Positions 11,529 to 24,640 are shown, counted from the stretch's first letter. The stretch is DNA of 64,000 bases from Hevea brasiliensis (GCF_030052815.1 NC_079510.1:2792288-2856287), one strand, 5' to 3'. A program made the numbers and translations. Notes: generated by a model from the letters alone, not told the origin.

Positions 11529-13057
11529 AAAGACATGCTGTAGTTGGAGAAGAAAGTAAAAACCATACTTCCAACATGGAGAGTGGTTATACAGGTACCA
11601 ATCACAGCATGTTCATAATCGAGGAATCTGAGCAATGTGAGATATTTGGCTACTTGGTATATTAAATTATTGAATTTAATAATTGATATTCAAAATACAA
11701 TATAATAAGATTTTCATTTTTTTTATATTTTTAAAGTGATATTAGAATAATTTCAAAAGCTGTGAGTTCTCAAATTTAAATAATATTAGACAAAATTATA
11801 AAAATAAATAGTTGTAAAATGACAATTTTAATTTCACATGATGTTGAATAAACTACACCAGAAAAAGGCATTTGACCGCATGGCAATTTTGAAAGTCCAC
11901 ATTCAAATTTGTGTTGATGAATTTTTAGTTAATGATATTAGTTATTCCCATAAGATATGTTCACATTTCCTTTCATTTATTTTTAATTATAGTTTACTTT
12001 ATTTTACAATTACTAGTTAATTTATTATTTTTTTAATATATTTCTATTTATCTCCTGTTTGGATCATAATAAGCCATGGTTTATTAATACAAAGTATAGC
12101 TCTCAGTTGTGTTTGGGAAGAATGCCAAGTTATGGTCATGGTATTCTATGATTTTTTTTATGGTTTAAAAACCATGAGATTTGCTACATTTTTTAAGCCA
12201 CACTAATTAGTGGGGTAAGCATAATTTCACTTATTTTTATTCTAAAATTGCCCATACATAATTAATAAAATTATCTCTTTGTTCCATACATAATTAACAA
12301 ATACAAATTATCAAGTTTAATAAATTGTGTTTTTAATTACTGTAACGAGTAATTCTTTATAAATTAATATTTTATTTAAAAATATATATTCTAAATCATT
12401 TATATATTTAGAATAGTTAAAAAGCATTTTAGTTATCTTTCTATTTTATTTTAACATAAGTATTAAAATTATCTCTAAAATTATAAAATTTAGAGTTTAA
12501 TATCAGTCAGAACAAATTATATATATATATATATATAAACTAACACTATTTTAATAGATCATACCATCTTGCTTTCATAAAAATATTCTCATTTTTTTTA
12601 TCTAAAATTACAGTTCGTTTTTTAAAATAATTAATTATTTTATTATTTAATACTATATATTAATAATTATAAATCTGCTCGATTTTAAAATTATAAATTT
12701 ATTTTTTTATCATAAAAATTTTCAATAATACCATATTTTTGTAATCAATTAAAATTCCACTTTAATGCTAAATTATTTCGTAAGTTCAAAATAATTCAAC
12801 ATGGAAGTCTTTTTTTTTTTAATAATTATTCTCCTATTAGTTTGGGGCATTTTCTAGTTTGTAGGCTTGACCCAAGCTGTTTCTACTCCTACCAATCATA
12901 AATAAGTTGAGTGAATCTACTATAAAATTGTTTTATATAAAAATAAAAATTTAAATGTTAATAAAAATTATTTTGAAAAATAAGGAGTTTATTAAATTCA
13001 GATTTAGAATGGAACATTGACCACGAAAGGTCCGAACCCAAAATTTTCCATGTTCAA

Positions 13058-13297
13058 CTACACTCCTGATTGGCAAATGATTCACTAACTTTGTGTTTAA
13101 TGACGACGTAGATTTGAAAAAAATTTCATATTCGAGCTCACTGTTTGACTTGGAGTTTTATAGTTCGCTATCTAGTTTCCCTGACTTTTAGGTTATTGTG
13201 GGAGTCCAAGGGATGATTAGTTAACGGTTGAGATGCAACATTTGATGACAAAAAAAAAAAAAAAAAAAAAAAAAAAACCCTACACTCCGGATTGACA
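13058..13297. mobile_element. Candidate polyA-tailed retroposon with flanking repeats
   Basis: A 28-base A run (13250-13277) ends a roughly 175-bp segment. Both sides carry an imperfect direct repeat: ctacactcctgattggca at 13058 and ctacactccggattgaca at 13280. That layout is what a SINE or LINE-mobilised retroposon leaves. No clear pol III A/B boxes were found, so this is tentative. Confidence 0.35.
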
Positions 13298-13315
13298 GCC
13301 AAGGTTACGCTTTCT

Positions 13316-13357
13316 CTTATTATTATTATTATTATTGTTATTATTATTATTATTATT
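13316..13357. repeat. (TTA)n microsatellite
   Basis: TTA repeats with one TTG interruption, about 42 bp. Confidence 0.9.
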
Positions 13358-13439
13358 GCAACGAAGGTATACAGTTTTGGTTTAAGTCTATTTAAGAATC
13401 AAAATTTTGATTTCGTTGTTAAAATTTTAGTTTGGTATG

Positions 13440-13715
13440 ATTTTTCAATTTAATGTTGTTCGATTCTCAGTTATTAAAATAATTTCATACAATTATTTTT
13501 ATAAAAAGTTAATTATCATTTAAGCTTTGAGATGATATAGTTTGCTTAAAAATGAAAATGTAATCAAAATTTCGATATAGTTTTAGTTTAATTTTTTTTA
13601 TATATTTTATTTCGGTATAATTTTTCAATTTAGTATGGTTCAGTTTTCAGTTCTTAAAATAATTTCATATAATTATTTTCATAAAATTTCATACTTAATT
13701 AGCATTTAAATTTTA
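13440..13715. repeat. Diverged tandem duplication, about 95-bp units 180 bp apart
   Basis: 13440-13535 and 13620-13715 share atttttcaattta, ttcgattctcagtt/ttcagttttcagtt, and aaaataatttcata. They are old duplicated copies with scattered substitutions. Confidence 0.6.
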
Positions 13716-14109
13716 AAGTATATTATTAATATATAATATATTATATAATATAATTTTTAATTATTTTTAAATTATATAATCTTTAACTATAAGATACATA
13801 TAGAATTTAAAATTAAGTATATTATATAATATAATAGTATAAATATATTATATACTATACATTTTAACTATTTATTAATTATATAATATTTAACTATAAA
13901 ATATAAATTAAGCATATATAATATAATAGTACACTTATAATTAAAAATTATAAAGTAATTTAATGTATTTATAACTAAAATTATTAAGAAAATATAGAAA
14001 AATGAAATATAATATTAGATTATAAAAATTAAATAGTATATTTTTTAAAATATATGAATTAAATAATTAATTTTATTAAAATATAAGTATTAAATAGTAA
14101 TTATCCTTG

Positions 14110-14480
14110 CACTTTATTATAAAATTCTGAACTTTTATTATGTTTATAAAAGTATGAAACGCAAATGGACTTTAATATTTTAATTTGTAACATATAAAAC
14201 ACTTCAACCTTTCATAATTTTACAACTATTTGTTTTTTTTTTATCAATGACATATAATTAAATATTAACATTTTAAAATATAACAATGACAAAGTCTATT
14301 TTGATAAAAATCTCGAGGATTTGAAACAAAATCATTAAAATAATATAAAGATCCTATTTAATTAGGTTAAGGTTAGAGGTCAATAAAATACTTTTTGAAA
14401 AATATAATTTTAAATATTTTAAAAAAATAAATAGAAAATTTGTTTAATTATTTTAAAACTTTGTATTATATATATAAAAT
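14110..14480. repeat. Dispersed AT-rich repeat, copy 1
   Basis: It matches 17310-17810 in the same orientation. Shared runs include gcactttattataa-type starts, tcaatgacatataattaa, taacattttaaaatataa and gatcctattta-like blocks. Identity is uneven but collinear over more than 300 bp. Confidence 0.65.
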
Positions 14481-14627
14481 TAAAGTAGCTAATAAGATAT
14501 TTATGAGTTACATTTTATAATTGTTCATGAATTGTAATAAATTTTTTTATTATTTATTACAAATAATATTAATTCTATTTAATTTATACACTTGTCTTCC
14601 ATATTAATGAGTAAGTCCTAAAATAAG

Positions 14628-14635
14628 ATGGTAAC
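14628..14635. repeat. Target-site duplication (left)
   Basis: ATGGTAAC, identical to 15191-15198. Confidence 0.9.
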
Positions 14636-15190
14636 TAGGGGTGAACATTCGGTTCAAACCGAATCAAATAGAACTGAATCGAATTAAATTATAAAAATTG
14701 AATCGTAAATTTTAGAAACTGAACCGAATCAAAATTGGTGAAAAATCGAATCGAACCAAACCGCTCTATTTCGGTTTGGTTAGGTTTAAACCGATCGGTT
14801 TGATTTTTTATTAATTTTTTAATTTAGACTTGATTTTCAAGTTATTTGGTCTAATTTTAACTTTGGTTTGAACCTAATAACCATTAATCAATGAAATTAA
14901 ACAATTAATATATATAAAATTAAATATAATTCATAAATTTTCCATAAAAATAAATCAATTCAAAAATCGATTCGGTTCGATTAAGTTTGATTTGACTATA
15001 TAAATTACTATTCAGTTCGGTTCGGTTTAACTGATTTTTTTCTCTTCAAAACCGAACGGAACCGAAATAACCGAAATTTTTATAATGTAAAATCGAACCG
15101 AACCGATTGAATTTTAAAATCGAATCATTGAACTAAATTAATTCGATTCGATTCGATTTTTTAATTTGAACCGAATTCTGCTCAGCCCTA
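14636..15190. mobile_element. hAT-type MITE, copy 1 (555 bp)
   Basis: It starts taggggtgaacattcgg and ends ctgctcagcccta, giving terminal inverted repeats TAGGGGTGA/TAGGGCTGA. It is flanked by a perfect 8-bp duplication (ATGGTAAC), the length diagnostic of hAT transposition. Arms contain many cggttc/gaaccg units that pair with each other. The central 120 bp is nearly identical to copy 2 at 61251-61791. Non-coding, so movement must have depended on a transposase from elsewhere. Confidence 0.92.
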
Positions 15191-15198
15191 ATGGTAAC
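15191..15198. repeat. Target-site duplication (right)
   Basis: ATGGTAAC, perfect match to 14628-14635. Confidence 0.9.
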
Positions 15199-17085
15199 TG
15201 TTTCCAAATTCAATTTAACCTATATCGACTCTGATAATATGCGGGACAGAAATAATATAATTTATTTTTTAATAAATAAATTTATATCATATAATAATAA
15301 ATTAAAATAAAAAAAAAAAATCTCCACAAGAAAATTCGTCCCCTACCAGTAAGATCTCTCAATGGTGGCAATTAAAAAAAATTAAAAGAGAAGAAGTAAA
15401 AAAAAAAAAAAAAAAAAAAGAGAAAAAGAAGAAAAAGGAAAGGGCAATAAGTTTTTAGAGAATAAGAAAAATAAAGGAGGAAGATATGTTTACACTTTTT
15501 ATAGGCAATGAGTATCATACGCTTTAATTTTTAAGTGTGAATTATTTGGCCACTTTGATATATTCAATTATATAATTAATTATAATTTAATAAAAGTTTA
15601 GTAATTAATATTAAAAAAACAATATAATAAAATTTTCATAATAATTTAATTGTAATTATTTTTTAAAAATTAGTTGTAAAACGGCAGTTTATTTCACGTT
15701 TTGTTGAATCAACTGCCGCGTGGCAATTTGAGTTTGGAGCATTTTTTAAAACAATGTTGAGGAAGTTGTTTCCATAAGTTGATTGAATATAATATAAATG
15801 TGTTTTCATATCAAAATAAATTTAATAAAATTCATATTAAATTTTTATTGTAAAATTTAAATTAAATTAGTTAAAAATATATAATTAAAATGATAAAAAC
15901 ATTGACATGAATTTCATATTAAATATCTGAAAGTTGCTAAAATTTATGATAGTTATATATAGATTATGAAATTTTACATTTAAATTTTAATTAAAAATTG
16001 TTGAAAAAATATTTTTAAAAAAATTATATTATTGTTACAATAACTATTTTGAATATTAATTTTAATAAAAATATAATTTGAAATGTTATGGAAAAATAAT
16101 TTACAGAGTTAATTGTTTAATTTAAAATTTTTATGATTAAAATATATTAAATTTAGATTTTTATATTATTCTGTTAATATATTTAATAAGATATTTATAG
16201 TTATTATTCCATAATAAATTATTGAAAAAAGTATTTTAAATATTATTTTTTGAAAAATATAATTTTAAATATTGTAGAAAAATAATTTAAAAAGTTAATT
16301 GTTTAATTTAAAATTTTTATGATTAAAAATTATTAAATTTAGTCTTAAATTAATTTTTATATTATTCTACTCATCTATTTAATGAGATATTTTTCAAGAC
16401 TAAATGATAAAAAAATCAAAACCTTTATGTCAATTATCAATTTTAACTAAATATTTTAATTTTATCAATTTAATCACAAACTTTTCTTATTGTTTTCAAT
16501 TTTAACAATAGATTAATTAGAAGCAATTAAACCCATCAATTGCCAAATTATTCAAATTTTTTCATTTATAAATTGCCTGTTTTAGCTAATCTATTTAATT
16601 TTATTAATTTGTTCAATAATTTTAATATTTTTTTTAATTTTAACAAATTATAACAAATGAAAAAAATTCAATTATTTAAACATAAAATATTAATAAATAA
16701 TATAACAAAAACAAATCTAATTGTAACATCCAATAAAATAAGTATTTCATTAAATAATACTTTTATTTAATTTATTTGAGAATAATTACTAAAATGATAA
16801 AAAAATTAAAATGATTGACTAATATTAATAATATTAAAAAATATTTAAATTATTTTTATCAATTAAATCATCTAATTAAGTTAATTATGAAAATTAAAAC
16901 TAATATGAAAGTTTGGGAATAAATTGATAAATTAAAAGAATTTGCTAAAATTGGAAATACTTATAAAGGTTTTAGATTTTTTTAATCATTTAGCTTTTTT
17001 TTTAATTATTATTCAACAATAATAGTAAATTAATTTAAAATATGATTGTAAAAACCATATAAAGTAAAAAAGAAAATATAACCAA

Positions 17086-17110
17086 ATATATATATATATA
17101 TATATATATA
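17086..17110. repeat. (TA)n microsatellite
   Basis: Uninterrupted TA run of about 25 bp. Confidence 0.95.
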
Positions 17111-17309
17111 CAAATGAGGTAATAAAAAAAATAAAATCCATAATCAATAATTCAAAATCAAATTCTTTGTAAGAATTAATATTTTATCTTTTCAATATTA
17201 TTATTGTATATTTTTTATTCTATTTTCTAAGATATTTATAATTACAAAAATATCCTGAAATTTTCTATTATATATGCTCTTTTCAAAATTAGTGATTATA
17301 ATTATGAAC

Positions 17310-17810
17310 ACTTACACTTTATTATAATTATAAAATTATAAACTTTTATTCTTTTTATAAAAGTATAAAAAGTAATTGGATAATTTTAATATTTTTTAAT
17401 ATTCTACAGGTATTTTCTTCATCAACGAGAATCAAAGACTCAATGTCACTTAAAGGATAAAAATACTAAATCACTAATATTAAACACTCGTTAATAAATA
17501 ATTTTAATCTTTTAATTTGGAACATATATATAAAACACTTTAATCTTTCAAAATTTTACAACTACTTTTTTTTTTTTATTATCAATGGCATATAATTAAA
17601 GATTAACATTTTAAAATATAATAATGACAAAAAAAGTTTATTTTGAGAAAAATCTCAAAGATTTGTAATTAATCATTAAAATAATATAAAAATCCTATTT
17701 AGGTTAAGATTAGAGCTCAATAAAATATTTTTGAAAAGTACAATTTTAAATATTATTGAAAAAATAGTTTAAAATTTTTTTTAATTATTTTAAGATTTTA
17801 TTATTAAAAT
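17310..17810. repeat. Dispersed AT-rich repeat, copy 2
   Basis: Collinear with 14110-14480 but carrying an extra 100 bp or so near 17400-17500. The pair flanks the MITE copy 1 region, about 3.2 kb apart. Confidence 0.65.
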
Positions 17811-18519
17811 ATATTAAATTTAACTTCAAAATCATTTTTAATATATCATCTCATTAATATCTTTAATAAATATTTTTAATTGTAATTTCAATAATAAGAT
17901 TAAATTAAGTGAATGCATAGTTGACCTCTAATATTTACTTAAAAAATTATTTGTTACCTTATTTTTTATTGCATTTTGTCATACATCTTAAGTTTATAAA
18001 AATAAAATTATTTAATTCTTAAATTTATAAAATTATAGCTATTAATCTCCGAATATTTTAAATATATAATAATAAATCAAAGCACGTGTAAGTCACGTTT
18101 GTAAATATAATTGACAATAAAGTTAAAAGCAAAATTAACCAAATAAAGAAATAAAAGGGGAGTAATTGTCTCATAAATTAAGGAATCTAATAATTTGAGA
18201 ATCACATGTATGGTGTCCTTGGAGATCCAGAGAATAAATTCCTTTAATTAATTGATAACATTAATAAACTATTGGATTTGCTTAGTTGCAAAATCTTATT
18301 CTGAAATTTAAGAACTTTTTGAAAAATTTAAAAATTTATATCAAAAAATTAAATATGTGATTCTTCTTTTTTTTTTAATAGTATTTTTCTATAATTCATT
18401 TGGATATAAATATGAAAATTTATTAAAAAAAGAAAATGAGAAAAAACAGAGAACAGAGCCCATTGAAAAGCCAGAAGCTAAAATAATAAGAAAATGACAG
18501 CAAAAAAAATCATAAAATT

Positions 18520-18543
18520 AATATATATATATATATATATAAA
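18520..18543 (+). promoter_or_regulatory. (AT)n run ending in a TATA-like motif
   Basis: An AT run of about 22 bp followed by TATAAAG, about 140 bp upstream of the NFD4-like start codon. It is positioned as a possible core promoter. A GA-rich stretch after it (agagacagagaacgaagc) fits a transcribed leader. Confidence 0.45.
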
Positions 18544-18682
18544 GCAAAAATTGGCGATATAAATGAAGACACGTAGAGACAGAGAACGAAGCAAATTCGA
18601 AAACGCAGAAGCAGAGCCTCCGACTCTGACGAAGGAAGCAGCAACTGCATCAGCAGTTTCTGAAATCTGTCAATACTAAAAA

Positions 18683-21600
18683 ATGGCTGGGCAGTCGAGG
18701 AAATGGATGATTCTGGTGGCGACTATATGGATTCAAGCATTTACAGGGACGAATTTCGATTTCTCTGCGTACTCATCAGAGTTGAAATCGGTGCTGGGGA
18801 TATCTCAGGTGCAATTGAATTACTTGGCAGTTGCTTCTGATCTTGGGAAGGTGTTTGGATGGTCTTCAGGATTGGCTTTGATGCATTTTCCATTATGGAT
18901 AGTTCTTTTCATGGCTGCTTTTATGGGATTCATTGGCTATGGTTTTCAGTGGCTTGTCATTACAAACGTCATCGCTTTGCCTTATATCCTGGTATGCTCT
19001 TTCTTTTACTTCCTTCCATCAAAAGCATATCTTTGGGGAAAGATATCATCTGAGTTTAGTGATTACAGATTAGGCTTTTTAATAATTAGTCATTAACATT
19101 TAATGTTAATATTAATTGTAAATAATTAATTATAATTATTGAATTAAACAAGTTTTAAATTAAATAAAAAATTAATTATTTCCTTATAAAGGAATTAAAG
19201 AGTGAGACTTGAGTATGAATCTCTTCAATTTTTTAATTTTTTTTTTATTGAAATACAAAATTGGTGGTTGAGAGTCTCGTTTTGAGTTGAAGGTTCTCGT
19301 TAAATCTTTGGTCATCAAAAATAATTTTTTATGACTTGGGACTCTTTGTGGGTCCAATCTAATGATTCTGAAAATTCTATAACCACTTGCTACCAGTCGA
19401 GTGAGCAGTACGCTCTATACAGCCACACCATAAATTTTTAATACAGGGTAATTGAATAAAAAGCACTAAACATTTTCGTCAATTTATAATTTTATTTTAA
19501 TATTTTAATTTTAATTTTTTGTCCTAATATTTGATATGGGTGTAATTATATTCAATTTTTAAAATCAAATTTTAATTAGATGTAAAAGTCAAATATTTAC
19601 AATAATTTATAATTATAGCTAAATCTTTCAATTTTGAATAAAATTAATCCCAACCTCTAAGATAAGTACAATTACAGTCAAAATCTAAAATTGAATTAGA
19701 GAAATTTAAATTTTATTCACCAAATTTATAATTATGATAATAAAAAGCCCTAAACTTTCACTTATAGTAACAAAATACTATAAAAAGATTTTACATTTTG
19801 ATAATTAAACTGATTGATTACTTCAAAAATTATGACCACATCAATCAAAAGAATAAAATAAACTCATTTAAAATATATATAAATGGATTCCCATAGATTT
19901 GGGTAATAAAATTTATAGTTTAAAGCATTTGGTTATCATAATTATAAGTTTGGTAGATAAAATTTAAATTTTTATGAATCAATTTTAGGCTTTGACTATA
20001 ATCTCATATGTTTAAATTTATGATCTAAAATTGGAACGTTTGGATATAATTGTAAATTATTACAAATATTTGCCTTTTATGTTCAATTATAAATTTAATT
20101 TTAAAAATTGAATACAATTGCACCTGATGTCAAATGTTAGTATACTAAAACTAAAATTGAAAAGTTAGGATAAAATTGTAAATTGATGAAAATGTTTAGT
20201 ATTTTTTATCCAATTAGCCTTCAATTTATATCTGCAAAGCAGCTGCCATTTTTGGCCTTCTTATCCTGAACGAGTTTCCAGATTTACTCAAATTTGGTAA
20301 CAAAATGTGTTTTTTTTTTTTTTTTTTTTTTTTGTTAAAAAAAATTGTGTTTTAAAGCTTTGTTTGGGAGGAAAGAAAATGACAGAAAATGAGACTCATA
20401 TGGTAAGACAAAATTCGTGACTTCCATGTTTCATTATCCTCTTAATTTCTTTGTCTTTTTTATTTATTTTTTTCCCCTCCCTCCATGCTTGTTGTCGGTG
20501 CATCCAATGGGCTTTCCTTTAATTTGAGTAAAATTATTATTTATTTTAAATATATTAAATTGATGCGATGGAAAGAGAATTTAATCTCAAAGACAAAATT
20601 TAACTTGAAAATATCTCAATCTAAATAAAAATAATATATATTTAATATAAATTTGAATTCACATGATAATGAGTTTAATAATTATTAAATTAAATATTTA
20701 TATTAAAATATATATAAAATTAATTAAAGTATGTATAAAGCGTGCATGATTTTAGTTGTAAATATTTAATTGAATGGTTATTACTTAAAAAGAAAAATTC
20801 TTTGATTTTAGTAAGATGGTTTATTTACTTATTCATTTGATTTCCATTTTTTAACTTAAGACTTCACAAATTTAGAAGTTTTTTAATATCACTTAATTAA
20901 ACTCATTGATAGATGACTTATTTATTATAAGTAACTTCTTTTTTATCAAATAATTTTTTTATTTTATATTATTGAATTATTAGTTAGTATAGTTGATATA
21001 TTTTTTTTTCTGTATAAATGTATAAATAAATATTTTATATAATTAAATTATTTATACAACTGATGATATGATTTGCGAACAAAAAAACTATTATGAAAAC
21101 CAAGTGAAAATGCATGCTTTATCCTTTGATATAAAAACCAATGGCTGCAAAATTATAAATACACAAATTTCTTTCTTTCTTTATTTTTATTTTTGAATAT
21201 TGATGCGGAATTAATTTCAAATAAAGTTGAATGGTGAAAAAGAATTTTTATGGTCAATCTCAACTGGTTTGAGATTAAGACTTAGTTGTTATTTTGTCTT
21301 TATTTTGATTTTTAATTTTTACTTTAATTTAATTTATTAACCTTTTTTTTTTCAATAGCTGCTGTTGATTGTTGAGTGATTCTCTCCCACCAACATCTCG
21401 TACTTGGTTAAAGTCTGTTCCTTAGAAAGTTAGAATGGACAAATCAATGAACTCCCAAGTGGCAAATATGGACAAATTATAATTTATACATATTATCATC
21501 AAAAAGTTTCTTCCAACCTGGGAAGAGAAACTTCCCTGCACTCACTTGGTGTCCTAACGTGCCATAATTTTTCTACCACATACTGCTGATAGCCCATTAC

Positions 21601-24443
21601 AAATATGGTGACCACATTCACATATTTCCAAACTTGTGATGTGCAAAGCACCTTCCTCTTTCAAATCCTTCTAATTTGTTTCTGTCATCTTTTCTCTGAT
21701 TCTCTTACTTCATTCCGTGATACATCAATAATTTCAAGCGTACAGAATAGCGATTTGGCTACTAGTTCCCTGGTTTATTTGTATTATACTATGAGAGTTC
21801 AGGGGTTAAAAAGTTGGCATACTACCTTAACACCATTTATTTTTCTTTTTCAATTCTAAATTTTATTGACTTTGATCTTTGTTTAAGCCAAAATATCAAT
21901 AACCCTGATTTTGAGGACATATGTAATCTAAAAATTCTATACAAGACCATCAATACATCGATGAGATTTTATTATTATGGTGGGTCATGATGTGAATGCT
22001 AGTTGGGATTCCTAGATCATGAACTGAAGGCCATCAATTCAAGATCTTTCTGCAATGATGATTTTCAACTTTTTTCCATGGATTAGCAATAAATGCAGAC
22101 AATTTTGCTGCATTTATATATTTTAGGCCCTTTGTTTTTCCAGTTGTCTAAGGGTAGCTTGCCTAATAAATCAACATTTAGTAGCTTCATGTGAGAGATG
22201 AGTTAGCTTCTATGTGTTTCTTGATTCTTTCTGCTCTTTTTCTTTCAAGTTGAAGTCATCTTCTTTCTCTAAAAATCAAAATTAATTTAGTTAATAAAGC
22301 TGCATTCCCAGAAAATGATGATTTTGTTTTATCAAAATTAATATTTTATTCTACTTGTTTAAAATGACTTCTGTTGATAAATTTGAAACCTTTTCTTGCC
22401 AATTTCACAGAGGATAATGGATATACCCTAGAAAGCAGCACTATAAATTTAATATGAATCTGTACCATAATAAGCACAAATAGAAACGATTTCACTAACA
22501 AGTACAATTGAAAGCATCTCCACTTTCGATTTAAGTGACTGCTTAGATGAGCTTTTGGCATTCACGCTCCCAACAGTTGGTCTGGGGGGTTTGCCAAGCA
22601 TGGTGATTAGAGCAGTGTTTTAAAATGCAACAGTTAATGATTCAAAATTATAATTAAAACATTGAAGGCTGGAATTTGTAGCTATATATTTTTCACTCTT
22701 CAACCGCCAATTGCTAACAAAAACTTCTAAACCAAGCGTGCCCTGAATGATGAGATAAAAATTTATGCAAATCTGTTAATACTAAAATGTGAACATTATG
22801 TATATGTTTAGGCTACACCAATTACTGTCTATCTATAAATAACATGTTCTGGATAGATATAGGATAAAATTTTAAAAGCAATATTATGCAAAAATGTTTA
22901 TATTTTCCTAAATTTTAATTTCTTTTGCGGCCTTGACCATAAATACATACATGTTATTCTGAAAAACATGGCAGGTGTTTCTCCTTTGTTTGCTGGCTGG
23001 ATGTAGCATCTGCTGGTTCAACACTGTATGTTTTGTCCTCTGTATTCAAAACTTCCCAGCTAGCAGATCCCTAGCTTTATCCCTTACTGTAGGCTTCAAT
23101 GGTGTTAGTGCAGCGTTATACACTCTTGCTGGCAATGCAATAGATTCATCATCAGATGATATATATCTTCTTTTAAATGCCGTTGTTCCCCTTATCACTT
23201 CCATTGTAGCATTGCTCCCAATTCTTCGCCAACCATCTTTAGATCCTCTCTCTCCTGATGGAGTTCGCCGTGATTCCCTCATATTTCTCATATTGAATTT
23301 CTTAGCCATCCTCACAGGAATCTATCTCCTTCTCTTCAGTTCAAACACATCTAATTCAACAAGAGCTTCTCTATTCTTAGCTGGAGCAATTTTCCTTCTC
23401 ATGTTCCCATTGTGTATCCCTGGTGTTGTTTATGCTAGAGACTGGTTTCACCGTAACATTCATTCTAGTTTCCGCCTTCAAGGCTCTGGCTTCATTCTTG
23501 TGGACGTTGATGATCTTGAGCTTCATAAAGAGCTCCTTACCCATGAGATGAGTAATCACGAGAATGGGGATGGAATCATCAATGGGGTTGCAAGACAGAA
23601 AAGCTCAAGCCAAAAAGAAGGGTGCTGTGAGACAATGGTTGGGAAAGATAGACTGGCAATGCTTGGGGAAGAGCATCCAGCATGTTTGCTGATACGAAGG
23701 TTGGATTTTTGGCTATATTACACTGCATATTTTTGTGGAGGCACAATTGGCCTTGTGTACAGCAACAACCTAGGCCAAATAGCACAATCACTGGGACAAA
23801 GCATGAACACTACAACTCTTCTCACTTTGTATTCAGCCTTTTCCTTTTTTGGTCGATTGCTGTCTGCTGCACCGGACTATTTACGGGTGTAAGTAATCAT
23901 ACCAAGTCTCCTGAGGCGTAAATTTTATACAAAGAATAAATGACTATAACAATAATTCCATCGTAATTTTGCAGGAAGATGTACTTTGCAAGGACTGCAT
24001 GGCTAACCATTGCTCTTGTGCCAACTCCAATTGCTTTCTTCTTTCTTGCTATATCAGGCAGTCCACTGGCATTGAAGATAGGTACTGCATTAGTTGGATT
24101 GAGTTCTGGGTTCATATTCGCTGCAGCTGTTTCGATAACATCTGAGCTATTCGGACCGAACAGCATAGGTGTGAACCATAACATACTTATTACCAACATT
24201 CCAATAGGGTCACTTGTTTATGGATTTCTTGCTGCTATCGTGTATGATTCTAATGCAAGGAGTAGTGGCCTAGGCATCATTACTGATTCTATGATTTGCA
24301 TGGGGAGGAAATGCTATTTCTTAACCTTTGTGTGGTGGGGGTGCCTTTCAGTATTGGGGTTAGGTTCTAGCTTGCTGTTATTCTTAAGGACAAGGCATGC
24401 CTATGATCAGTTTGAACGGAATAGGATTACACAGCTGTATTAA
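18683..24443 (+). CDS. NFD4-like/Nodulin-like major facilitator transporter
   Basis: Three-exon gene: 18683-18991, 22975-23888 and 23975-24443, encoding 563 residues. Splice sites are CTG|GTATGC, GGCAG|GTG, CGGGT|GTAAGT and TTGCAG|GAA, giving intron phases 0 and 2. The N-terminal half (MAGQSRKWMILVATIWIQAF, then the GKVFGWSSG block) is the Nodulin-like domain. The C-terminal half (DFWLYYTAYFCGGTIGLVYS and the GRLLSAAPDYLR region) is the MFS-like NFD4 C domain. Multiple hydrophobic segments predict an integral membrane protein; a polar loop near residues 265-315 separates the halves. The length is normal for the family. The Arabidopsis relative NFD4 is needed for nuclear fusion in fertilisation, but the substrate of this branch is not known and none is claimed. 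The frame is intact. Intron 1 is unusually long (3983 bp) and holds a foldback element. Confidence 0.93.
19445..20222. mobile_element. Foldback element in intron 1 of the NFD4-like gene
   Basis: Terminal inverted repeats extend over about 110 bp. The left end gggtaattgaataaaaagca matches the reverse-complemented right end AGGCTAATTGGATAAAAAAT, and ctaaacattttc continues in both. Inner parts pair as well, so nearly the whole 780 bp can fold back. Non-coding. Long arms suggest a Mutator-like MITE; no exact target duplication was found. Confidence 0.75.
20310..20333. repeat. Poly(T) run
   Basis: 24 consecutive T in intron 1; could be a reversed polyA tail or slippage. Confidence 0.9.
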
Positions 24444-24640
24444 GAACATTTGAATTTTTATGGAGAGAGATCATAGATTTGATGGAATTCAATTGACAAA
24501 GGATGCCTAGTAATTTAGGGTTAGATTATTGCATGGAGGAAAAAGCTTGTATAGCTATATATTTCGATGTTGTAATGATGCTAAAGATTTTGAAATCATT
24601 ACAGAGGAATCAATACTTTTGATTTTAATTCAGATCTAAT

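Larger units (their letters stand above)
10721..14627. other. Gene-free stretch with mixed repeat debris
   Basis: It contains a moderately complex segment at 10740-11640 (inverted 45-bp pair, degraded frames), AT-rich DNA with (AT)n at 12518-12537, a polyA-tailed candidate retroposon (13075-13277), a (TTA)n run and two diverged duplications. No intact gene is seen. Confidence 0.5.
15199..18540. other. AT-rich gene-free stretch
   Basis: It holds purine runs (15301-15325, 15390-15480) and a segment near 15545-15730 that resembles 11640-11890 (both contain a gttgtaaaa...cagttt and a cgcgtggcaattt / cgcatggcaattt block). There is also an internal duplication near 16070-16380, copy 2 of the dispersed repeat, and an (AT)n run. 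No gene is seen until the leader of the next gene. Confidence 0.5.
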
